Shown: positions 28,706-38,186, counted from the first letter of the stretch. The stretch: 64,000 bases of DNA from Neptunomonas sp. (GCF_016744175.1 NZ_JADGEV010000003.1:1-64000), one strand, 5' to 3'. A program made the numbers and translations. The notes: a model not told the origin generated them from the letters alone.

Positions 28706-29257
28706 CTATAAAACGTCACATTCGGCTTTAATAAAGGAAGCGTTAAGGTGGGGTAAGTAAGTATCAAATGATTGTTGACTCAACTCCTGTATTTTACCTT
28801 CATCATCCCAGCGACGAAGCTTAAGCGATTGTTTTGCATAGCTTTCGTTAATAAACTGATGTTTTTCTATGTCGTTCATTAAACCACCTTGGTGATTAAA
28901 AGAGTCCAGAGATGCTGCGGATAAACTGTCTAGGTAGCCAGGTTCTACACTGCATAAATAACGTTTAGCTTGAGCATGTAAGCGAATGGGCTCGGTAACA
29001 CTGGGTCCAAAATGTTTACTTAAAAAAATAGCACCTACGGAATCATGCTTATAGTTTCCATAAGCAATATCAGTGGTTGATATTAAGTGCCCTATATCAT
29101 GTAGCAGTGCCGCACAGATTAGGTCATCTGATTCTTGAGCCAGAATGGCTAGTTCAGCGCACTGCACGGCATGTTCTGTTTGAGTTATATCCTCACCGTA
29201 GGAGTGGTGACCTTGTGCGGCAAAAAGTTGGCTGATTTGTTGAATAAAAGGATGCAT
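28706..29257 (-). CDS. phnZ: 2-amino-1-hydroxyethylphosphonate dioxygenase, HD-domain diiron (PhnZ)
   Basis: This 183-residue HD-domain protein keeps the diiron ligands expected for PhnZ: H29, H53-D54 (LLHDIG), H71, H94 and D151. HAQAKRYL around K98 fits the phosphonate-binding lysine, and SYGED at 19-23 fits the substrate-recognition loop. PhnZ uses O2 and a mixed-valence diiron site to cleave the C-P bond, giving glycine and phosphate. It is the first gene of the operon, with phnY next. A GntR-type operator lies 29 bases upstream of the start codon. Confidence 0.85.
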   Translation of the reverse strand: MHPFIQQISQLFAAQGHHSYGEDITQTEHAVQCAELAILAQESDDLICAALLHDIGHLISTTDIAYGNYKHDSVGAIFLSKHFGPSVTEPIRLHAQAKRYLCSVEPGYLDSLSAASLDSFNHQGGLMNDIEKHQFINESYAKQSLKLRRWDDEGKIQELSQQSFDTYLPHLNASFIKAECDVL

Positions 29258-29285
29258 TGTTTTGTTCTCATTTTTTAAAATACGA

Positions 29286-29299
29286 CTGGTATATACCAG
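29286..29299 (-). promoter_or_regulatory. palindromic GntR/UTRA operator before phnZ
   Basis: CTGGTATATACCAG is a perfect 14-bp palindrome. HutC/PhnF-class GntR proteins bind sites of the form GT-N-TA-N-AC, so this is a good operator for the PhnR-like protein encoded 2.2 kb away. It lies between a likely promoter (TTGTTT and AATAAT on the minus strand, about 29300-29330) and the phnZ start. Confidence 0.7.
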
Positions 29300-29451
29300 A
29301 TGAGTGTGCAGTATTATTGTTACATTTCTATTAAGAAAACAAGTTAGCGGACAGCATTTCTGAGAAGGTCGCTATAATGAAATGCTTGGATTGCAGAACC
29401 CCGAGTAAATAAAGAAGAAAAACATCTTTCGTTTCACAAAGGATAATGAAA

Positions 29452-30111
29452 ATGGTACTAAAATTATTCCATTGTCATGAAGCTCGCTCGATGCGTTCTT
29501 TATGGTTAATTCATGAACTCAAACTTGATGTTGAGGTAGAAACTTTTTCGTTTGGACGTGCTTTACGAACTGATGATTATTTAAGCCACCATCCGCTTGG
29601 GCGAGTGCCTTGTTTGGTCGATGGAGAGTTAACATTATTTGAGAGTGGTGCAATCGCAGAATACCTTTGTGAAACTTACGACAGTGGTTCGTTATGGCGA
29701 GGGCTCGGGCATAAAGAACGGCCCGAGTGGCTACAGTGGGTACATTATGCAGAAACGATTACTGTGCATGCAGCAAGTTTGACTCAGCAAGCTATTGCTA
29801 TCAGTGATCCGCTTTTGCGTTCAGCTACCGTGCAAAAATTAGAAACTCGACGTTTAGAGAAAGCGATAGAAGTTCTGGAAAGACAACTTCAAGATCGTGA
29901 TTATTTACTGGCTAGCGGGTTTTCTGCTGCAGATGTAGGTGTTGGATACAGCCTTCATGTAGGACGTTTATTTACAGATATCGAAGCCTTTCCCAAGGTA
30001 GCCGCTTATTATCAGCGCTTATCAAGCAGGGAGGCATTCAAGCAGTCTCTTCCTGCGGCAGATGCTAAGAATAAAATTTATACTCAAAGTAACTATTGGC
30101 TTACTAGTTGA
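29452..30111 (+). CDS. glutathione S-transferase
   Basis: An N-terminal thioredoxin-fold half (VLKLFHCHEARSMRSLWLIHEL, then GRVPCLVDG and the ESGAIAEYL motif that binds the glutathione glutamyl group) is followed by a helical C-terminal half. This is the bacterial beta/theta-like layout. The residue after LFHCHEARS is a Ser/Arg type rather than a Cys active site. The ATG at 29452 is preferred over 29446, because the AAAGGA site ends two bases before the earlier one. Substrate unknown. Confidence 0.85.
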   Translation: MVLKLFHCHEARSMRSLWLIHELKLDVEVETFSFGRALRTDDYLSHHPLGRVPCLVDGELTLFESGAIAEYLCETYDSGSLWRGLGHKERPEWLQWVHYAETITVHAASLTQQAIAISDPLLRSATVQKLETRRLEKAIEVLERQLQDRDYLLASGFSAADVGVGYSLHVGRLFTDIEAFPKVAAYYQRLSSREAFKQSLPAADAKNKIYTQSNYWLTS

Positions 30112-30169
30112 TAGTCACATGTTGTTGGCGTAATGAATGTTTCTGGTGATCAATGAAAAAGCTGAGTGG

Positions 30170-30841
30170 TTAAGTGTTGAACTGCTCAGCTAATTCAAGG
30201 AGATCTGTTACGACGATATCTGGCTTAATATCCCATGGATCAAATATCTTAGTAGCGTCTCTTTGAATCCACGCTGCTTTCATTCCCGCAGCCTTTGCAC
30301 CGATCACATCCCAAGGGTTGCTTGAGACCATCCAACAGCTATCAATGTCAGATTTTGTTTTACGCATAAGATGCTTATAAACAAGAGGGCTTGGTTTAAA
30401 GGTCTTTATGTCATCCACACTAATAACATCATCTAGCTGCGATAAAATTCCTGATGTGGTCATCAGTGCGCGCACGGCAACCTCAGGACCATTAGAAAAT
30501 GCTGCTAGGGTATGGCCTTGTTTTCTTAATGATATGAGCCCTGGAATTACGTCAGAAAACGCTTCCAGGTTACTGAACTCAGCTAGGAGCTGTTGTTGGG
30601 CTTTTTCAGATAAGTCGATGTTAAATACCATCATGCAATAACGTAATGCTTGATGCGTGCATACTCCAAAGTTTTCGTATTGCTCCATTAATCCACGTCG
30701 AAATGCATACTCTACTTTTTTGTCATGCCATAACTGACCAAACTCTTTTCCTCTGTCGCCAATGAGCGCTTCTAAATGGGAACCCATGTCCACTGGGTCT
30801 ACTAGCGTCCCGTAAACATCAAATCCAATTGTCTGCGGCAT
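30170..30841 (-). CDS. haloacid dehalogenase type II (HAD superfamily)
   Basis: The nucleophile D8 is in FDVYGTLVDP. Motif II is FSNGPE, the lysine is in FKPSPLVYKHL, and the acidic end is SSNPWDVIGAKAAGM. This set and the length of 223 residues fit L-2-haloacid dehalogenases. The SNPWD string is typical of that group and differs from phosphonoacetaldehyde hydrolase, which has a different nucleophile motif. It cleaves L-2-haloacids such as chloroacetate, though the true substrate may differ. It precedes the YkgJ gene's neighbourhood on the same strand. Confidence 0.85.
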   Translation of the reverse strand: MPQTIGFDVYGTLVDPVDMGSHLEALIGDRGKEFGQLWHDKKVEYAFRRGLMEQYENFGVCTHQALRYCMMVFNIDLSEKAQQQLLAEFSNLEAFSDVIPGLISLRKQGHTLAAFSNGPEVAVRALMTTSGILSQLDDVISVDDIKTFKPSPLVYKHLMRKTKSDIDSCWMVSSNPWDVIGAKAAGMKAAWIQRDATKIFDPWDIKPDIVVTDLLELAEQFNT

Positions 30842-30854
30842 GAGAGAACTCCTT

Positions 30855-31214
30855 TTATAACAAAACTTGACGTGTTTCTTTATGAAACTTCAGTACTTGG
30901 CGCTCTATCTTTGGATCAGTCATCTGTGTTGGCGCGCAAGAATTTGGGCATGGCAAACTTGGGGTTGTGCCGAATAGCCTGCAAATTAAAGGGCGTTCAT
31001 CATAAACTTCACAGCCATTCTTACCCAAATAAGGGCAATTGAATTCGGCCAGCGCTTCATCATGCTCCGCATCGCTTTTCATCGGTAAGCGAGATACCTC
31101 TTCAGACGATGCTGTTACGGGCCCACAACAATCATGGCATCCGGGCTTGCAGGCGAATGATGGAATGGATTCACGAAAAACCTTAATTTTTTGACTGTTG
31201 TTTATCATCGGCAA
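30855..31214 (-). CDS. YkgJ-family cysteine cluster protein
   Basis: The 119-residue protein has many cysteines in the CxxxCxxCC (CKPGCHDCC) and CPYLGKNGCEVYDERPLICRLFG arrangement, the signature of the YkgJ/Fe-S or zinc cluster family. Members probably bind a metal ion or cluster; the biochemical role is unproven. A HAD gene lies 13 bases downstream and an ABC exporter gene 25 bases upstream, all leftward, so they may share a transcript. Confidence 0.8.
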   Translation of the reverse strand: MPMINNSQKIKVFRESIPSFACKPGCHDCCGPVTASSEEVSRLPMKSDAEHDEALAEFNCPYLGKNGCEVYDERPLICRLFGTTPSLPCPNSCAPTQMTDPKIERQVLKFHKETRQVLL

Positions 31215-31239
31215 TTCCCGCGATTATTGAGTACGCATT

Positions 31240-32988
31240 TTATAGCTCTTTAAACTGTCTTGCTGCTAATTTTGAATAAAGGTCTGATTGGAGTAATAAG
31301 TCTGCATGTTTTCCTTGTGCAACGACTTGGCCATTATTCATTACGGCAATATTATCAGCATGAATGATGGTTGATAAACGATGGGCAATAATCACAGTAG
31401 TACGCCCTTGCATTAAATTATGTAGCGCCATTTGAATAGCGCCTTCACTCTCGGAATCGAGTGCGCTGGTGGCTTCATCAAGCAATAATATTCGAGGATT
31501 CTTCAAGATTGCCCGGGCGATAGTGATACGCTGCTTCTGCCCCCCGGATAATCTCACCCCTTTTTCGCCTAAATCGCTATAGTATTGATTGGGCAGTTGT
31601 TCGATAAAGTCGTGAATGTGAGCGGCTTTAGCGGCAGCGATAACCTCTTCTTCAGAGGCATTTTGTTTACCGTAGCGGATGTTTTCCAACACATTGCTGG
31701 TAAACAGCGCAGGCTGTTGTGCAACCACTGCCATCTGTTGGCGTAATTGGTGTGGATCGAGTTGGCGAAGGTCAGTTGTATCAAAGCATATCTGGCCAAG
31801 GCTTGGGTCGTAAAAGCGCAATAGTAATTCGAATACAGTCGATTTCCCCGCACCTGATGGCCCTACTAACGCGGTGACTTTACCTTCAGGTATCGTTAGG
31901 CTGAAGTCGGATAAGGCGGGTTTATCTGGGCGAGAAGGGTAGTTAAAAGTGACATTTTGTAAGTCTAAGCTGGCTTTTAAGTGCTGCGCATCTTGCGGGC
32001 TTTCTGGGGCTAGTATTTCGTTTTTTGCATGCAGCAATTCCATTAATCGCTCGGTAGCACCGACAGCTCGTTGAAGCTCGCCGTAGACTTCGGATAATGT
32101 GCCAGTACCCATTGCCACAATAAGCGCATAAAACACAAATGCGCCAAGTTCTCCGCCAGTCATTACACCAGAAATAACATCGTAGCCGCCTACCCATAGC
32201 ATGCCAGATAATGCGCCGAACACTAATATAATCACGGTTGCCATTAACAGTGCACGCTGGCTAATACGATGCTTAGCAATACTGAAAGCGTTATCGACTT
32301 CTTTAGCAAAGCTGGTACTTTCGTAACTTTCTTGGTTATAGCTTTGTACGGTTTTTATCTGTTGAATGGCTTCGCCAGCATAAGTGCCAACGTCAGCAAT
32401 CGAGTCTTGGCTCTTTCTGGCAAGCTGCCTTACACGGCGCCCAAATAGCAATATGGGTAATAAGATAAGGGGAACACCGGCTACGATAATCAGGCTAAGC
32501 TTTACATTGGTAATAAAAAGCATCACTAAAGCGCCGCTTGTGGTGACTATACTGCGTAATGCCATTGAAAAAGAGCTACCGATGATGGACTGGAGTAGCG
32601 TGGTGTCGGTAGTGAGGCGCGACATGATCTCGCCACTGCGATTCTTTTCAAAGTAACTCGTATGTAAATTGATGATGTTATCAAATACAGCTTGGCGAAT
32701 ATCGGCAGTTACTCGCTCGCCTAACCATGAAACGAGATAAAAACGAATGAAGGTGCCAAATGCCATTAATAACGACATCCCTATTAGTATGAAAATAGAT
32801 TGATTTAGCTGCTCAATTGAGCCAGCAATAAAACCATTATCTATTACAAGCTTCACTCCCTGACCAATCGCCAGTGTAACCCCCGCCGTGCACAATAAAG
32901 CGATCATGGCACCTATCCAGTATTTTCGGTAGGGCAGCATAAATTGAACAAGTTGTATGAGAGTGGAGAATTTTTTCACGGGATTCAA
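31240..32988 (-). CDS. ABC exporter, half-transporter with fused ATPase
   Basis: A 582-residue half-transporter: six N-terminal helices (ABC_membrane) and a C-terminal ATPase with Walker A GPSGAGKST, signature LSGGQKQR, Walker B ILLLDEATS and a His switch IIAHRLST. It is a type IV (MsbA/BmrA-like) exporter that would work as a homodimer. It lacks the C39 peptidase domain of peptide exporters. Substrate is not deducible. Confidence 0.9.
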   Translation of the reverse strand: MNPVKKFSTLIQLVQFMLPYRKYWIGAMIALLCTAGVTLAIGQGVKLVIDNGFIAGSIEQLNQSIFILIGMSLLMAFGTFIRFYLVSWLGERVTADIRQAVFDNIINLHTSYFEKNRSGEIMSRLTTDTTLLQSIIGSSFSMALRSIVTTSGALVMLFITNVKLSLIIVAGVPLILLPILLFGRRVRQLARKSQDSIADVGTYAGEAIQQIKTVQSYNQESYESTSFAKEVDNAFSIAKHRISQRALLMATVIILVFGALSGMLWVGGYDVISGVMTGGELGAFVFYALIVAMGTGTLSEVYGELQRAVGATERLMELLHAKNEILAPESPQDAQHLKASLDLQNVTFNYPSRPDKPALSDFSLTIPEGKVTALVGPSGAGKSTVFELLLRFYDPSLGQICFDTTDLRQLDPHQLRQQMAVVAQQPALFTSNVLENIRYGKQNASEEEVIAAAKAAHIHDFIEQLPNQYYSDLGEKGVRLSGGQKQRITIARAILKNPRILLLDEATSALDSESEGAIQMALHNLMQGRTTVIIAHRLSTIIHADNIAVMNNGQVVAQGKHADLLLQSDLYSKLAARQFKEL

Positions 32989-33097
32989 GGTAGTTCCTTT
33001 TAGTGAGCGAGCAAATGTCAGTATTTTATTACCCTTATGACCTTTATCGTACTATTGTAGTCATAGAGCAAGTGCATAAATTGTAAAGAGAATTATT

Positions 33098-34855
33098 GTG
33101 GCAGACATCCCTACGACTTATCTGGATTCATTTGGTTTGGGTACACGCTGGACCGGAAATGAAATTACGTACAGTTTTCCTACGGTAACAAGCCAATGGG
33201 CATATACCGGCGAGCCTGATGACCGGCGCTATGCTCTCTTTAATGAAAAGCAAGCTGCAGCATTTACACAGGCTATCGCAGTATGGGGTGATGTGCTTGA
33301 TGTCGATTTTGCACTTGTCATTGAGCCTAATCAAGAAGGACAGATTCGAGTAGCTTTCACGGGAATGGAGGCGGCTGCTGGCTGGGCGTATTACCCCTCT
33401 GCATCTAATCAGCCGATAGCGGGTGATATTTGGATCGACTCTGATTCAATCAATAGCACCTTTGCTAAAGGTAGCTATGAATTTCGAGTCTTGGTGCACG
33501 AAATTGGCCATGCAATCGGTTTAGGTCATCCGGATACGTTACCCGCAGGTAAGGACTCAATGCTTCATAGCATCATGTCTACTAGCGACAGTCGATTAAA
33601 TCAAAGCTTGATAGTTGAGGCTAAAACTGACCCGTTTGGTACTCTATCTTGGGAAACACGCACCGTATACACGCCAATGCCAATGTTGTTCGATATTGCA
33701 GCGGCACAAGCATTGTATGGAGCTAATACAAGTACTCGGGCGGGTGATACGGTTTACACCTGGTCTGATGGAATGGTTTTTCACCAATCGATTTGGGATG
33801 CAGGAGGCGTGGATACCTTAGATGCTTCGTCACAATCTAATGCAAGCATCATAAATTTAAATGCAGGTACTTTTTCTTCTATCGGGCATTATACAGCAGA
33901 AGAGTATTTGCAATCGCTGAGTGCTAAGTACGCATCTCATGCGGGTTATATCCAAGGAACATTACGCGACTTTATTACGACTTACGGTGATCGTTTTTAT
34001 ACAGGTGATAATAACCTATCTATCGCATACGGTGTTGAGATTGAAAATGCGCTAGGTGGAAACGGTGATGATACGCTGATAGGAAATGCATTAGACAATG
34101 TTCTGGTTGGGGGGAAAGGAAGTGACCAAATAGATGGGCAGTCGGGTTCAGATACCGCTATTTATGATGGACTATTAAGTGACTATCAAATTGATAAAGT
34201 AGCGGACCAAATTTTCGTAAATAGCTTGTTAACCGATGAAGGAATAGATCAGTTAACAAACATTGAATGGTTGGCTTTTGCTGATGGTGTGATTAGTACC
34301 TCAGAAGCCCTTGGGTTGACAGTTTCTGATACCGTTGCCGCTCCTATTAACCGCTCTCAAGAAATAGACACTCCATTAGAAGGGAATTCTAATCATATTA
34401 ATTATTTTTACTTAGAAATCGACTCCCCATTTTCAACAGACATCTCTGCTAGTTATGTTACCAGAGCAATGAGTGCTCAAGCAGGACAAGACTATATTCA
34501 CACCAGTGGTGTCGTCAGTATAAGTGCAGGACAGACATCGGCGGTGGTTGGTATTGAGATTGTTGCCGATAAGGTAGTAGAGGCCATGGAAGAGTTTGCT
34601 CTTGTGCTCTTTAACCCAGTAAATGTTTCCTTTGGCTCAGCTAATGCTGAGCTTGTGATTACACGTAGTATTTCTGACGATGATGTCTTGTATTTGCCTT
34701 CAGCGGGAGAGGATAACTATTGGAGTAATGCAGTAACACGTAAAGGTGAGATCTCTTACACAGGTACTGACCAGTGGGGGCAAGAGATAAATGACACGGT
34801 GACACTTGTAGGTGCCGCACCACAGGATGACCAGCTTTTTTGGTCTGCTGGTTAA
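33098..34855 (+). CDS. M10-type zinc metalloprotease with RTX and Calx-beta regions
   Basis: The zinc motif HEIGHAIGLGH spans residues 134-144 and the Met-turn is at about residue 160 (SIMST), so this is a serralysin-like M10 protease. RTX-type repeats (GGNGDDTLIG, GGKGSDQIDG) lie near 325-350, and a Calx-beta-like calcium domain covers about 410-530. There is no signal peptide, which fits type I secretion. The divergent ABC exporter is not of the type I class by sequence. Only about two RTX repeats remain, fewer than in classic serralysins. GTG start behind AAAGAG. Confidence 0.82.
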   Translation: MADIPTTYLDSFGLGTRWTGNEITYSFPTVTSQWAYTGEPDDRRYALFNEKQAAAFTQAIAVWGDVLDVDFALVIEPNQEGQIRVAFTGMEAAAGWAYYPSASNQPIAGDIWIDSDSINSTFAKGSYEFRVLVHEIGHAIGLGHPDTLPAGKDSMLHSIMSTSDSRLNQSLIVEAKTDPFGTLSWETRTVYTPMPMLFDIAAAQALYGANTSTRAGDTVYTWSDGMVFHQSIWDAGGVDTLDASSQSNASIINLNAGTFSSIGHYTAEEYLQSLSAKYASHAGYIQGTLRDFITTYGDRFYTGDNNLSIAYGVEIENALGGNGDDTLIGNALDNVLVGGKGSDQIDGQSGSDTAIYDGLLSDYQIDKVADQIFVNSLLTDEGIDQLTNIEWLAFADGVISTSEALGLTVSDTVAAPINRSQEIDTPLEGNSNHINYFYLEIDSPFSTDISASYVTRAMSAQAGQDYIHTSGVVSISAGQTSAVVGIEIVADKVVEAMEEFALVLFNPVNVSFGSANAELVITRSISDDDVLYLPSAGEDNYWSNAVTRKGEISYTGTDQWGQEINDTVTLVGAAPQDDQLFWSAG

Positions 34856-34917
34856 AGCAATTTTCTATTTTCTCTTATCATTCGTGAATGAGTTTTTGTG
34901 ATTACTAGCGTTGTAAT

Positions 34918-35664
34918 ATGTTTGACGTTTTAACTATCTCTCTTATTTTTGTCACGTTTCTTATCGCTGGCACAGTGAAAGGTATAACCGGCTTAGGTCT
35001 TCCTACGGTAAGTCTTGCACTATTGACTGTCGCTATTGATATGCCGACAGCCATGGCTTTGCTGTTGATACCTTCTTTTTTTACCAATGTATGGCAGGCC
35101 TTTGTTGGAGGTCATGCAACAGAGGCGTTGTTGCGAGTATGGCCATTTTTATTTATGGCAACTGTAATGGTGTGGTTGGGTGGTCTGCTGCTGAGTCAGA
35201 TAGAGATGACTCTTTTATCAATGTTACTTGGCGGATTATTGATTGCATACTCAGTGGTGAATCTAGCCGGTTTTAAATTTGCCATGAGTAAACGGCAAGA
35301 AGTGTGGGTTGGCCCATTGATGGGGGCTTTGAACGGTATACTCACGGGTATGACGGGCTCTTTTGTAATTCCTGGTGTTATGTACTTGCAAGCGATTGGA
35401 TTAACGCGCGATGTATTAATTCAAGCGATGGGAATGTTGTTTACCACGTCGACAGTTGCACTGGCGGTATCAATGAAAGGTAATGGTCTCTTATCTGGTG
35501 AGTTAGGTATGTATTCAGCGTTAGCGTTAATGCCTGCCATTATTGGAATGATATTGGGTAAGAAGGTACGCATAAACTTATCTGAGCAGCTCTTTAAACG
35601 CGTACTTTTCATCTCTCTTTTTCTTTTGGGCGCGTATATACTCATGAGTGCCATCACTCGCTAA
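34918..35664 (+). CDS. TauE/SafE (TSUP) family exporter
   Basis: Eight hydrophobic helices in 248 residues and GLGLPTVSLALL near the N terminus mark the TSUP family, which exports sulfite, sulfoacetate or other anions. The substrate here is not known. It ends four bases inside the convergent LysR gene. The sulfide-oxidation genes that would make sulfite lie 25 kb away, so a link is speculative. Confidence 0.82.
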   Translation: MFDVLTISLIFVTFLIAGTVKGITGLGLPTVSLALLTVAIDMPTAMALLLIPSFFTNVWQAFVGGHATEALLRVWPFLFMATVMVWLGGLLLSQIEMTLLSMLLGGLLIAYSVVNLAGFKFAMSKRQEVWVGPLMGALNGILTGMTGSFVIPGVMYLQAIGLTRDVLIQAMGMLFTTSTVALAVSMKGNGLLSGELGMYSALALMPAIIGMILGKKVRINLSEQLFKRVLFISLFLLGAYILMSAITR

Positions 35665-36548
35665 AACCACTCAGCCAGCCTTTTTGATAATGTTCTTGCC
35701 GCAGACGTGGCAGGCTCTGATTCGCGAACGAGTGCAGACCAACTTAGGTCAAGCCTACTTTTGCTGACCTGAATAACTGAAACATTTTCGTTTTTAATAG
35801 CTGACTGAATCGCCCAGCGTGAAAGAATACTCACGCCAAATCCTGCTGATATTAGCTCAATAATGGCGTCTGTTACCTCAACAATAGTTACCAAATGAGG
35901 TGCAGTGCCAGAAGGGCGAATAAAACGTTCATATTCAAATCCCGGTTGGGCGGATTTACTATAAGTGAGGTACTGTTCGCTTTCTAAATCAGCTGCTTCA
36001 ATATAAGGTTTTGTTACTAGCTCATGAGCTAAGTGAGTGACTAAAACAAGTTCATCTTCAAAGACTGGAATGGAGTCGATGCCCGGCACTATCAAATGCC
36101 CGGGTGCTAACACCACATCGACCGCGCCTTCTTGAAGGTTTTGCAAAGGGTATTGGGTTGCGGAGGCAACCAGCTCTAATTGAATGCGGGGTTCCTTTTT
36201 CGCCATGTATTTTAAGAAAGAGGGTAACCAGTGGTAGCAGCTATAGGCGGCAACACCAAAACGAACGACGGTAGTCTCATTATCAACCGTTCGCTGAAAA
36301 TCAAACTCAGCACGTTGAAGAATCGGTATAACTTGGTTTGCCGTTTGTGTCATTGCACGTCCTGCAGATGTCTCTTTGAGTTTGCGTCCTTCTCTTTCAA
36401 ATAATAAACCGCCGAGGCGTCTTTCTGCCTCGGCGAGACGGTGACTTAGTGCAGGCTGAGTGATTCCTAACGCATGAGCGGCTTGCCTTAATGTACCCGA
36501 TTCGTTAATGGCTTTTAGCATCTCCCAGTGTCTGATATCTAATCTCAT
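35661..36548 (-). CDS. LysR-family regulator
   Basis: The helix-turn-helix at residues 1-60 (INESGTLRQAAHALGITQPALSHRLAEAERRLG) and a 230-residue ligand domain are standard for LysR. It is divergent from an EamA transporter with 123 bases between starts, so it likely controls that exporter and itself. It also overlaps the end of the TSUP gene by four bases. Confidence 0.9.
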   Translation of the reverse strand: MRLDIRHWEMLKAINESGTLRQAAHALGITQPALSHRLAEAERRLGGLLFEREGRKLKETSAGRAMTQTANQVIPILQRAEFDFQRTVDNETTVVRFGVAAYSCYHWLPSFLKYMAKKEPRIQLELVASATQYPLQNLQEGAVDVVLAPGHLIVPGIDSIPVFEDELVLVTHLAHELVTKPYIEAADLESEQYLTYSKSAQPGFEYERFIRPSGTAPHLVTIVEVTDAIIELISAGFGVSILSRWAIQSAIKNENVSVIQVSKSRLDLSWSALVRESEPATSAARTLSKRLAEWF

Positions 36549-36671
36549 GTATTACCCTCATAAAAAACTGCCTTATACATGCATAGTATTAATCAATATA
36601 TAGAATTATTCATTATTTTGTTAATCAGTTGATGGTTATTCTTCCTGCCTAACGAAAGGAATAAAGTTAAC

Positions 36672-37565
36672 GTGATAATGAAACCAATGATAAATGGCCA
36701 GTATTTAGTGCTTATGGCTGCTTTTTTTTATGGGCTAAATCCATTTTTTGCACAACTTCTATTTAAAGAAGGTTTTGGTGCTGAGATGGTCAGTTTGTAC
36801 CGATTTATTTTGCCTGCGGTATTCTTTTCTTTTTTTCTACGCACACCTCGAGCACACTGGAATGAAGCGCTGCGAACGTTGGTATTGGGGATCGCGAGCG
36901 GTATTTCAATTTTTGGTTATTTTCATGCATTGAACACGCTTCCTGCGGCTACTGCTATCCTGATTTACTATACGTATCCCGTGTTTAGTGTATTTATTGG
37001 CTGGATTATTTTTAAACGAATTCCATCACAAAATGCTCTGGTTTCGGCGGCGTTGGTTGCTATTGCCGCGTCTTTAACGGTTAGGCCTGAAATCCTTCCT
37101 GCTGATTCACTGCTTTCTGTTGCAGCCTGCTTTTTAGCGCCTTTAGTGGTCGCCACTCAAGTGCAGTATCTGTCCAATCCTAAAAGGCGTATTCCTACCA
37201 TGAATAGAATGGCCTGGATGACGATTGGTCATATAATTGTTCTTCTACCCATAGCTATATGGGCGTCGCCTGTACAAGTATTACCGGTTTCGTTCATCGG
37301 TTTATTGTCGATATTAGGCATAGCATTGTTGGCTGCAGCAATTCCTCAGATGCTCTTTATGGTGGGGGCTCCAAGATCATGTGCAGACAAAAATGCATTA
37401 ACAGGAACGCTTGAGTTAGTCATCGCTTTGCTAACGGGAGCTGTTTTACTCGGTGAAGGCATAGACCGGTTGGAAATGACCGCTATGGTCTTAATTGTCT
37501 TAGCCTTGTTTATTAAACAAGTAGAAAACAAGCCCATAGCAGTGGTTGCAGCTACCAATACTTAG
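36672..37565 (+). CDS. EamA-family (DMT) transporter
   Basis: About ten helices in two EamA repeats, with GLNPFFAQLLFKEG early and ALNTLPAATAILIYYTYPV in the first repeat. It is an inner-membrane exporter of unknown substrate, probably governed by the divergent LysR. The GTG at 36672 is kept because AAAGGA at 36655-36660 is 11 bases upstream; ATG at 36678 is possible. Its end overlaps the convergent HPP gene by 14 bases. Confidence 0.85.
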   Translation: MIMKPMINGQYLVLMAAFFYGLNPFFAQLLFKEGFGAEMVSLYRFILPAVFFSFFLRTPRAHWNEALRTLVLGIASGISIFGYFHALNTLPAATAILIYYTYPVFSVFIGWIIFKRIPSQNALVSAALVAIAASLTVRPEILPADSLLSVAACFLAPLVVATQVQYLSNPKRRIPTMNRMAWMTIGHIIVLLPIAIWASPVQVLPVSFIGLLSILGIALLAAAIPQMLFMVGAPRSCADKNALTGTLELVIALLTGAVLLGEGIDRLEMTAMVLIVLALFIKQVENKPIAVVAATNT

Positions 37566-38073
37566 GATAGTTTGTGCTTCTGCTAAGGTTGTTATAAAGC
37601 AAGGCAACAACCACCAGTATAAGAGAACCACTTAAGGTAGGTAGTAATAAAAACTCCCAACTGGGTTGTAATAAAAATACGATCACAGGGTTTGATCCTG
37701 CTGGTGGGTGAACGGTTCTTGTTGCCATCATTACGGCAATAGCTGTACCGGCTGCCAATGCAACAGACCACCATGTTGGCCCGCAAAGCGTTAAAAAGAT
37801 TAGACCGATCAATGTACTTAAAAAATGCCCACCAATGACATTTCGTGGTTGTGAAAAAGGAGCATCGGGGAACCCAAACACCAACACACAAGAGGCACCG
37901 AATGAGCCAAGGACGAGTGCTGCTTCCAAGTTTTCAGCAAGACCTGCCAGTACAGCAATAGCGATGACACCCCCTAAACCTGCGAGCACAATATTCTTTA
38001 TCGGATGTTTGGGAGGTAACGCCGCACTATCCCCTTTGATTTTTTCTAATAAAGTAAACATATCGTTCTCCAT
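37552..38073 (-). CDS. HPP-family membrane protein
   Basis: The 173-residue protein has four helices and contains ASCVLVFGFPDAPFSQPRNVIGGH and RTVHPPAGSNPVIVF, the HPP family signature. HPP proteins include NitT1-type nitrite carriers of cyanobacteria and chloroplasts. Function here is unproven. It is divergent from a TetR gene across two near-identical operators, so it is the probable TetR target. Confidence 0.82.
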   Translation of the reverse strand: MENDMFTLLEKIKGDSAALPPKHPIKNIVLAGLGGVIAIAVLAGLAENLEAALVLGSFGASCVLVFGFPDAPFSQPRNVIGGHFLSTLIGLIFLTLCGPTWWSVALAAGTAIAVMMATRTVHPPAGSNPVIVFLLQPSWEFLLLPTLSGSLILVVVALLYNNLSRSTNYPKYW

Positions 38074-38136
38074 ACTGTTGTTGATACTCGGCTTTTACGG
38101 TGGGTCTAAAGCTTGTTCTGGTTATCAGAAAATAAT

Positions 38137-38160
38137 AAAGTAGACTAACTTGTCTACTTT
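38137..38160. promoter_or_regulatory. TetR operator 1
   Basis: AAAGTAGAC and GTCTACTTT form perfect 9-bp arms around a 6-base spacer. It lies between the divergent HPP and TetR genes. Same core and spacing as the second site. Confidence 0.7.
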
Positions 38161-38168
38161 ATCGAATG

Positions 38169-38186
38169 GTAGACAAGCCGGTCTAC
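38169..38186. promoter_or_regulatory. TetR operator 2
   Basis: GTAGAC and GTCTAC flank a 6-base spacer, matching the core of the first site. The two centres are 29 bases apart, close to three helical turns, which favours cooperative binding of TetR dimers. Confidence 0.68.

Noticed and set aside
30170-30841. Phosphonoacetaldehyde hydrolase (phnX), given the phosphonate context
   Set aside because: The nucleophile region FDVYGTLVDP and the SNPWD string fit L-2-haloacid dehalogenase; PhnX has a different motif and cap.
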